A DNA stretch of 8,193 nt, from the NCBI GenBank assembly GCA_903912795.1, contig CAIWIS010000121.1, forward strand, positions 1 to 8,193, in the 5' to 3' direction. A program made the position numbers and the translations under genes. Below the pieces are notes generated by a model. The model did no database searches and was not told the DNA's origin. It was given only the letters and a program-made list of their open reading frames with translations. The number at the start of each line of letters is the position of its first letter. Position 1 is the first letter of the stretch. Shown one piece after another: positions 1 to 4,812 of the stretch. The stretch is from an uncultured Bacteroidales bacterium (GTDB lineage Bacteria; Bacteroidota; Bacteroidia; Bacteroidales; Paludibacteraceae).

Positions 1-440
1 CCATTAGAGTCGTTAAAAAATTCCCCAAATTTTCGAAACCATTACAAAACGGTAAACCTACAAGCGTTTGGTTTACACTTCCCATTCAATTCAAACTCAA
101 TACAAATCAAAAAACTACAAACATTTACGATGTTGTTGATCAAATGCCACAATTTCCGGGTGGAGATAAAGAATTATTTAAATTTATCTCAGAGAATTTA
201 AAAGGTGAATCTCCATTTGGCCAGTGTTATGTTGATATTCAAGGCAGAGTTATTTGCCGTTTTGTGGTTGAAAAAGATGGAAGTATCGGACAAGTTGAGG
301 TAGTCCGTAGCTTAGAACCACCGATGGATAAAGAAGCTGTAAGATTGATTAAAAGTATGCCCAAGTGGATTCCAGGCAAACAAAACGGAAAAGTAGTACG
401 GGTATGGTATGTGATTCCAATTAATTTTAGATTACAATAA
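1..440 (+). CDS. TonB-like protein, C-terminal part with tandem TonB_C domains (5' end outside window)
   Basis: The reading frame is open from base 3 with no stop until TAA at 438-440, so the gene begins before the window and the ATG at 144 is internal, not the start. The visible 145 residues hold the end of one TonB C-terminal domain (FPKF...QNGKPTSVWFTLPIQFKL) and then a complete second one, opening with QMPQFPGG and ending MPKWIPGKQNGK...VWYVIPINFRL. Both endings follow the same Bacteroidota pattern, so the protein carries a tandem pair. In known TonB proteins this domain spans the periplasm and contacts the TonB box of outer-membrane receptors, passing on energy from ExbB/ExbD. Other proteins of this phylum carry the same domain without being true energy transducers (for example after a peptidase M56 domain), and the missing N-terminus leaves that open. 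The next gene starts 6 bases downstream on the same strand, so co-transcription is likely. Confidence 0.85.
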   Translation, partial: IRVVKKFPKFSKPLQNGKPTSVWFTLPIQFKLNTNQKTTNIYDVVDQMPQFPGGDKELFKFISENLKGESPFGQCYVDIQGRVICRFVVEKDGSIGQVEVVRSLEPPMDKEAVRLIKSMPKWIPGKQNGKVVRVWYVIPINFRLQ

Positions 441-446
441 AATAAC

Positions 447-1454
447 ATGCTCAACTTACATCATATAGCTTTCGAAACAACCGACCGTTGTAACCTGAAC
501 TGCGTGTATTGCTACAATATCTGGAAAACCGATGCTGTGGAGCACATTCCTTTCAACTCCTACAACAAAGCCATTGCAACGCTGAAAAAACTTTTCGAAG
601 TGGCCGATATTAAAACCGTAGCTTTTACGGGCGGCGAACCATTTCTGTCAGAACGCTTTGCTGAAGTGGTGCTTTTTTGCCGCATGCAGGGCAAGCAAAT
701 TACCCTGATTAGCAATGGCACACAAGGCAAATCGCCCGATTACAAACAATTGCTCAAAATGGGTGTCGGGCTGTTCGAATTTCCCATCCATTCGGCACAG
801 GCCGACGTACACGACCGCATGGTGCAAGTCAAAGGCAGTTGGAAAAAGTCGGTAGCCTCCACGCTCGAAGTTATCAAACTCGGTGGCAGCGTGGTTCCAG
901 TGGTGGTTATTACGCGTCACAATGTAAATCAGCTTGACGAAACATTGCGCTTTATACAGTCGCTCGGGTGCAGTCGCATTATGCTCAACAGGTACAATAT
1001 AGGCGGCAAAGGTTGCGAAAACCCAATGGAAGTTTCGGCTACAGCCACCGAACTGCGTGCAGCCTTCAGCGTAGCCAATACACTGGCCGAAGAACTCGGT
1101 TTGCGACTCACAGCCAATGTTTGCTCGCCCGTTTGCCTGCTTAACCCTGCCGATTATCCCCTGATTGGCTTCGGTCACTGCTCGTTCAACCCGCTGCAAC
1201 GCCCCATAACGCTCGACATTAACGGAAATATCCGGCTTTGCAACCACTCCCCCATTACAGCCGGCAATATTTTTGAAAAAGACCTCGAAGAAATTCTCTT
1301 TTCGGACTACAGCACCGAATGGGAAACCGCCATACCCGAACTCTGCAAGCCTTGTGCGCACTGGCAAGTATGCAAAGGCGGTTGCCGCGCCGCCTCCGAA
1401 CAATGCTTTCAGAGCCTAGCCATCGAAGACCCCATTGTGAGGTATATGAATTAA
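447..1454 (+). CDS. Radical SAM protein with SPASM domain
   Basis: A complete 335-residue protein. The radical SAM cluster motif is C15-x3-C19-x2-C22 (CNLNCVYC), which binds the 4Fe-4S cluster that cleaves S-adenosylmethionine, and GGEP at 62-65 is the SAM-binding motif. The C-terminal third has a full SPASM cysteine set: C245-x14-G-x4-C265, then C300-x2-C303-x5-C309-x3-C313 and C320, which in known members hold two auxiliary 4Fe-4S clusters. SPASM enzymes typically modify peptides (PqqE, AlbA) or activate sulfatases (anSME); no precursor peptide or sulfatase lies beside it, so the substrate is unknown. The start follows the TonB-like stop by 6 bases. Composition differs from the surroundings: 33 of 60 bases are G/C in 1021-1080 against 18 of 60 in 5641-5700, suggesting a different origin. 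The last 23 bases before its end recur at 3512-3534. Confidence 0.9.
   Translation: MLNLHHIAFETTDRCNLNCVYCYNIWKTDAVEHIPFNSYNKAIATLKKLFEVADIKTVAFTGGEPFLSERFAEVVLFCRMQGKQITLISNGTQGKSPDYKQLLKMGVGLFEFPIHSAQADVHDRMVQVKGSWKKSVASTLEVIKLGGSVVPVVVITRHNVNQLDETLRFIQSLGCSRIMLNRYNIGGKGCENPMEVSATATELRAAFSVANTLAEELGLRLTANVCSPVCLLNPADYPLIGFGHCSFNPLQRPITLDINGNIRLCNHSPITAGNIFEKDLEEILFSDYSTEWETAIPELCKPCAHWQVCKGGCRAASEQCFQSLAIEDPIVRYMN
1425..1447 (+). repeat. Direct repeat, copy 1 (3' end of the radical SAM gene)
   Basis: These 23 bases (GAAGACCCCATTGTGA then GGTATAT) encode EDPIVRY near the C-terminus of the radical SAM protein. They match 3512-3534 at 22 of 23 positions, the one difference being G/A. Bases outside the 23 do not match. 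The two copies bracket the minus-strand island. Confidence 0.8.
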
Positions 1455-1506
1455 AAAAATACGAAGCAAGCATTTTCTATCTACGGCATACTGAGGTTAT
1501 ACCGAT

Positions 1507-2532
1507 TTACATTAAACGTTTTTTGATTTCCTTATCAAAGTCGCTTTCGTAAAGCAGATTTTGAATTACTCTGTACTTTTCGTATTCATTCTCAGCAAAT
1601 TCTTTTGCTAAAGCGGAAGTAACTTTACCTAGGTTCTGTAGAATCTCTTTTTGATTAAACTGTAAAAAAGCATTTAGTTTTTCGGCCCAATCTTTCATTG
1701 TCATCACTTTGCCTTGTTCGGCCTGATCTTCAGCATAATCCAAATACATTGACACAATTCGGTTAAGTGGTTTTAATTCCTCCTCTGTCAGATAGTTTTT
1801 AGCAATGGTGACATCCGATTTTCTGATTCTGCCATTGGGTGAGTTTTTCCAACTTGTTAAACCCATTTTTTCTTTTTCGTGATTGGCACGCGATATAATT
1901 ATTTCAGCTGCCGTTTGCCCAGTAATTGCCCAATGTAGTTTGTTTTGAACGGTTGCAAAAAACTCTTTTGTAATTTCCGATTCGTAATCATAATCAATAC
2001 TACACTCGGCATAAATATCTGTAATCTGCTGATAAAATCGGCGTTCCGAACTTCGGATATCTCTGATTTTTTCGAGCTGTTCTTTAAAATAGTCTTTTCC
2101 AAATAAAGGCTGTGGGCTTTTTAGGCGCTCTACATCCATTGTGTAGCCTTTTATAATATATTCTTTCAGAACAACAGTAGCCCAAATCCTAAATTGTGTA
2201 GCTCTTTTGGAATTTACACGATAGCCGACCGCAATAATAGCATCGAGATTGTAAAATTTGGTGGGCTTTGTTTGCGTTTTATCTGTCATAGCGCCATGTT
2301 GAGTGGTTAGTTCCAAAATGGAACAAACCACTTTTTCGTCCAACTCGCCGCTTTCAAAAATATTGTTCAGGTGTTTTGTAATGGCAGGACGTTGAACTGC
2401 AAAAAGTTCTGCTATTTTACTTTGAGGCATCCATATTGTTTCGTTTTGTAACAAAACATCCACTTTTACATCACCATTATCGGCTTTATAAAGTAAAAAT
2501 TCTCTGTTGGGATTATATTTCGACAAGTTCAT
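1507..2532 (-). CDS. RhuM-family (virulence RhuM) protein
   Basis: A complete 341-residue protein, about the usual length for the RhuM family, which was named from a Salmonella pathogenicity-island gene and is common in mobile and restriction-modification islands. The function is not settled. Recognisable parts are the N-terminal DNGDVKVDVLLQNETIWM segment (about 19-35), a helix-turn-helix-like stretch (about 36-60, QSKIAELF...ITKHLNNIFE), and the family signature FYNLDAIIAVGYRVNSKRATQFR around 93-115, followed by a mostly helical, charged C-terminal half. I see no Fic catalytic motif, no signal peptide and no membrane segment, so it should be cytoplasmic. The ATG at 2530-2532 has an A-rich leader and no clear Shine-Dalgarno, normal for this phylum. 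It converges on the radical SAM gene with 52 bases between the stops, and lies 92 bases downstream of the restriction-methylase remnant on the same strand, so the two may once have been co-transcribed. Confidence 0.9.
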   Translation of the reverse strand: MNLSKYNPNREFLLYKADNGDVKVDVLLQNETIWMPQSKIAELFAVQRPAITKHLNNIFESGELDEKVVCSILELTTQHGAMTDKTQTKPTKFYNLDAIIAVGYRVNSKRATQFRIWATVVLKEYIIKGYTMDVERLKSPQPLFGKDYFKEQLEKIRDIRSSERRFYQQITDIYAECSIDYDYESEITKEFFATVQNKLHWAITGQTAAEIIISRANHEKEKMGLTSWKNSPNGRIRKSDVTIAKNYLTEEELKPLNRIVSMYLDYAEDQAEQGKVMTMKDWAEKLNAFLQFNQKEILQNLGKVTSALAKEFAENEYEKYRVIQNLLYESDFDKEIKKRLM

Positions 2533-2586
2533 TTTTATTTCTTGTTTTATTCTTATTTGTTTAATATCACGCTCACCGTATGGTGC

Positions 2587-2621
2587 AGTAATAGTATGAC
2601 TTAAAATTACATGCTATCACT
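2587..2621. repeat. Imperfect palindrome, copy A
   Basis: A 35-base hairpin-forming sequence with arms AGTAATAGTATG and CATGCTATCACT and an AT-rich centre. Ten of the twelve arm positions pair perfectly, one more is a G-T pair and one is mismatched. It shares nearly all its bases, in the same orientation, with 3477-3509. It begins 3 bases after the stop of the restriction-methylase remnant on the minus strand and lies upstream of RhuM, so as RNA it could act as an intercistronic stem-loop. Confidence 0.75.
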
Positions 2622-2624
2622 TTA

Positions 2625-3370
2625 TCAAACCCTCAAAAACCCAAACTCATAAACCATAGGTTGTAATTTTTCGCTCAATGCTTTGTATGCTTCTTCGAAA
2701 GGTTTGAAACTTACCGGAGCTACATCGCCACTGGCATTGCGGGCTTGTAAGGCTTTGCGGATTTGATACCAACCTACATCTGCACGGTTGAGTTTTAATT
2801 CGTCGCGCACGGTGCGCACATCGGTGTGTGCGAAATACGCTTGCCAAAGTTTTTTACCTTCGGCAAGTACTGCAATAGATTCGGACGAAGGGGTTTTATT
2901 TGAGTACGGATAATATCGCCGTTTTTAATGGCATTTTTTATGGTGCTGATAAACTCTTCCTCGTGGGTTTCAATTCGGAACGACACAAAGTGAGTACCAA
3001 TATGAGCCGAAACGGCATCCAAGGCTTCTTGTGGATATTTACTCGCCGAAGTTCCCCATTTAATAGTCTTTTTGGCAAGGAAATCAACCACATCTACGCT
3101 TTTCATAATGGCTGCTTTTTGGGTATCAATTACCGCCAAAAAAGGTGGAACGTAATCGCCTTTGTTCAAAGCTTGTTGTACATAATGCATCAATTGCGTA
3201 AACATGGCGTAGGTGGAATTTTTTCCGCTATCTTTTGCCTCAAACCAGATTTCTTTTGTCTGAATATCAATCAAATTTTTAGAATAAGCTTTCAATCCCA
3301 ATGCTTTAATGTAAGCATCTTTCACATCTTCTTCGCTTCTAACCTGTTGTAATTGCTTGTAAAGGCTCAT
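2625..3370 (-). pseudogene. Type IIG-like restriction enzyme/methyltransferase, internally deleted and frameshifted
   Basis: Two family-like ends are joined with the middle missing. Codons 1-160 (3370 down to about 2891) resemble the N-terminal nuclease part of large fused restriction-modification enzymes, with a D35...E44-A-K46 arrangement (FEAKDSG) matching the PD-(D/E)xK catalytic pattern. After P160 this frame becomes unrelated and stops at 2795. From about 2888 another frame carries a plausible C-terminal end: SESIAVLAEGKKLWQAYFAHTD, a DELKLNRADVGWYQIRKAL motif and a final LQPMVYEFGFL, stopping at 2625. The central methyltransferase region, where SAM-binding and NPPY-type motifs would be, is absent. 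The remnant should be inactive for methylation; whether the 191-residue N-terminal frame product is stable is unknown. The family is assigned from remembered sequence patterns, not a search. The start at 3370 is supported by a promoter-like box 47 bases upstream. Confidence 0.75.
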
Positions 3371-3416
3371 GTAAGTTACTAAATTTAAAATTAATTAAAC
3401 GATTACAGTTTCAACG

Positions 3417-3449
3417 CAAATATAAGAATATTTTTTTACATTTTCTAAA
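3417..3449 (-). promoter_or_regulatory. Bacteroidota-type promoter for the restriction-methylase remnant
   Basis: On the minus strand, TATATTTG (3424-3417) exactly fits the TAnnTTTG -7 box of Bacteroidota primary-sigma promoters. A weak TTTA at 3449-3446 sits 21 bases upstream in the place of the -33 TTTG. The start codon at 3370 lies about 47 bases downstream. The promoter seems intact although the gene is broken, and it may also serve RhuM. Confidence 0.5.
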
Positions 3450-3476
3450 ATTTTTATTTCACTATTCAATGTGGTC

Positions 3477-3509
3477 AGTGATAGTATGACTTAAAGTCAT
3501 GCTATCACT
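3477..3509. repeat. Imperfect palindrome, copy B
   Basis: Arms AGTGATAGTATGACT (3477-3491) and AGTCATGCTATCACT (3495-3509) around a TAA loop give a 15-bp stem with a single T-G mismatch. It is a direct repeat of the palindrome at 2587-2621, from which it differs mainly by a shorter centre. It lies upstream of the restriction-methylase promoter and 2 bases before the second copy of the radical SAM gene end. Confidence 0.85.
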
Positions 3510-3511
3510 TT

Positions 3512-3538
3512 GAAGACCCCATTGTGAAGTATATATAA
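3512..3538 (+). repeat. Direct repeat, copy 2: displaced 3' end of a radical SAM-like gene
   Basis: Bases 3512-3534 match 1425-1447 at 22 of 23 positions. Read in the same phase they give EDPIVKYI followed by TAA at 3536-3538, an alternative C-terminus to the EDPIVRYMN of the intact gene. No other part of the radical SAM gene is present here: upstream lies palindrome B and downstream AT-rich DNA. It is therefore a gene-end fragment, left either by insertion at the gene's 3' end or by loss of a tandem paralogue. Confidence 0.75.
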
Positions 3539-3704
3539 ATCAATTCATATTTAAAATAATTGTTAATTATTTGGCATTTATACGTATTTATTGAAATTAA
3601 AATATTTAATTTACACACATAATAACCCGCTAAAAAGGTTAAACCTGTAAGCAGCCTTTGCGCTGAATTAATTATCAAGTATTTACATTTCAAAAATTAA
3701 ATTT

Positions 3705-4181
3705 ATGTCACAAGAAAATCTGGTATCAATAGTGATACCTGCCGACAAATTAACGGCAATTCAGACCAACATCAATGCATTAAGCACATCACTCGAAAAT
3801 TATTTACTTTTCAACTTAACACCTTCTGATAGATTAGAACTTAGTAAAATGGGCGATAAAACCATTGCATTTGTTCAAAAATCATTGGAATATGCCGAAA
3901 GCAATCCTACTTTAGTTCCTGCATATCTGGATATTACAGAAGCAAAAAAAGATTTTGCCCTAACGCAAGAGCTGAATAATATATTAAAACAAATATCAAC
4001 ACTTCAACGTGCTATCGAAGACACAACTATGGTGGCAGGAAGCGAGGCCTACAATGCTGCGCTTGTGTTTTACAACTCAGTAAAAGGAGCAAGCAGAGTT
4101 AATGTGCCCGGCTCCGAAGCTGTGTACAACGATTTACAACAACGCTTTGCGGTGAAAACTAAAAAAGCAGAAATAAAATAA
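3705..4181 (+). CDS. Conserved hypothetical protein, Bacteroidota type, function unknown
   Basis: A 158-residue protein with no signal peptide or membrane segment; it looks mostly helical. I do not know its function. The pattern LSKMGDKTIAFVQKSLEYAESNP (about 46-68), then KDFALTQELNNIL, and DTTMVAGSEAYNAALVFYNSVKGA (about 108-131) ending in a YNDLQQRF-type tail resembles a family of Bacteroidota hypothetical proteins recalled from memory. The first 30 residues look more variable. The ATG at 3705 follows an AT-rich leader without a Shine-Dalgarno. The gene is monocistronic: 166 bases of gene-free DNA lie upstream and a strong terminator follows 30 bases after the stop. A 21-bp repeat array begins 87 bases downstream. 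A small GGTTAAACC-centred palindrome (3636-3646) lies upstream of the gene, and a similar GGGTTAAACCC occurs twice in that array. Confidence 0.8.
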   Translation: MSQENLVSIVIPADKLTAIQTNINALSTSLENYLLFNLTPSDRLELSKMGDKTIAFVQKSLEYAESNPTLVPAYLDITEAKKDFALTQELNNILKQISTLQRAIEDTTMVAGSEAYNAALVFYNSVKGASRVNVPGSEAVYNDLQQRFAVKTKKAEIK

Positions 4182-4211
4182 AACCCGTGAGGGCTGCATA
4201 CAGGTAAAATG

Positions 4212-4241
4212 AACGCCATTCCCATTAGGGAGTGGCGTTTT
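4212..4241 (+). terminator. Rho-independent terminator of the 158-residue gene
   Basis: Arms AACGCCATTCCC (4212-4223) and GGGAGTGGCGTT (4228-4239) pair over 12 positions with one mismatch around an ATTA loop, followed by a short T run (4238-4241). It lies about 30 bases after the stop at 4181. Confidence 0.85.
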
Positions 4242-4268
4242 GCATTTCAGTAATTTTCACCGAAACAT

Positions 4269-4520
4269 CCCCTTTCCTATCTTTTACATCCTCCATCGCA
4301 TGTTTTACAGGGTTAAACCCATATAAAAGATAGGATTTCGGATCTTTTAGAGGGTTAAACCCATGAAAAAGATAGGATTTCGGATGTCTTAGAGCGTGCA
4401 TCCTATGTTTTAGAGCCTATATCGGATGTTTTAGAGCGTTGAACCTATGTAAAAGATAGGATTTCGGATGTTTTAGAGGGTTGAACCTATGTTAAAGATA
4501 GAATGGGGGATGATTTTAAT
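4269..4520. repeat. Array of twelve 21-bp tandem repeat units
   Basis: The stretch divides without gaps into twelve units of exactly 21 bases starting at 4269, 4290, 4311 and so on to 4500. Each has a variable 7-base head and a 14-base core close to CCTATGTTTTAGAG or CGGATGTTTTAGAG. Units alternate in places, giving a 42-base higher-order repeat (4311-4352, 4353-4394, 4437-4478, 4479-4520) whose first half has an AAAAGAT end and whose second half starts AGGATTTCGGAT. The two end units are the most diverged. No frame stays open through it. It is not a CRISPR array, since there are no unique spacers between the repeats. A 21-base step is two turns of B-DNA, so cores would sit on one helical face, which is compatible with protein binding but does not prove it. 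Confidence 0.85.
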
Positions 4521-4812
4521 AAACCCGCCAATGCCCAGCAGCAACTGCCCCACCCGAAGCTCCACGAGTAGGGCTTTAAACACACAAAAAACACACAAAC
4601 ACCTCCACTAAATATTTTTATAATTCCCCTAAAATTATCAAAATTATGTTTATATTTGCGGAGCAGAAAAAAACACACTACTGCACTTAACGGTAATTAA
4701 GGCGGGAATGTGCAATAAAACGGCTAAACTAATACGGATGTATGTGCAATATAGTACATATTTGAGATGTTAGCGGTAATGCTAGAAAAAAAAGACAACT
4801 GCAATTAACAGA
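4521..4812 (+). other. Gene-free leader upstream of the sensor kinase
   Basis: I see no gene here. A G+C-richer patch (about 4524-4575) follows the repeat array, then AT-rich DNA with a promoter-like box at 4651-4658. Two pairs of short direct repeats are nested: TTAACGGTAAT (4687-4697) with TTAGCGGTAAT (4770-4780) outside, and ATGTGCAATA at 4708-4717 and 4742-4751 inside. A purine-rich A run (4786-4794) precedes the kinase start. The minus-strand open frame across 4487-4678 has no recognisable protein character. Confidence 0.6.
4651..4658 (+). promoter_or_regulatory. Possible -7 box for the sensor kinase
   Basis: TATATTTG fits the Bacteroidota TAnnTTTG box exactly and is followed by CG, as is the minus-strand box at 3424-3417. 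No convincing TTTG is seen 19-21 bases upstream. If used, it would leave a 5' leader of about 150 bases that includes the nested direct repeats. A poorer box (CATATTTG, near 4757-4764) lies closer to the start. Confidence 0.4.

Noticed and set aside
648..1403. Long minus-strand open frame of 251 codons inside the radical SAM gene
   Set aside because: It is antisense to a gene with complete catalytic motifs and arises from the richer G+C codon usage; its translation shows no protein-like motif.
1319..1552. Plus-strand open frame across the radical SAM 3' end
   Set aside because: Out of frame with the SPASM cysteines and without motifs of its own.
2795..2890. Reading the 191-residue frame as an intact small gene
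   Set aside because: After P160 its sequence loses family character, while the neighbouring frame carries the expected C-terminal motif down to 2625.
2900..3352. Plus-strand open frame of 150 codons
   Set aside because: It is the antisense shadow of the restriction-methylase N-terminal region, which has clear family-like residues on the minus strand.
4269..4520. CRISPR array
   Set aside because: Units are contiguous 21-mers with no spacers between them, and no cas genes are present.
4487..4678. Small minus-strand gene
   Set aside because: Its translation is low-complexity and hydrophobic by chance; it overlaps repeat units and a promoter-like box and has no supporting start context.
4687..4780. 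Integron attC site or cassette boundary
   Set aside because: The TTAGCGG-type sequences do not give proper R' and R'' core boxes, and there is no integron integrase.
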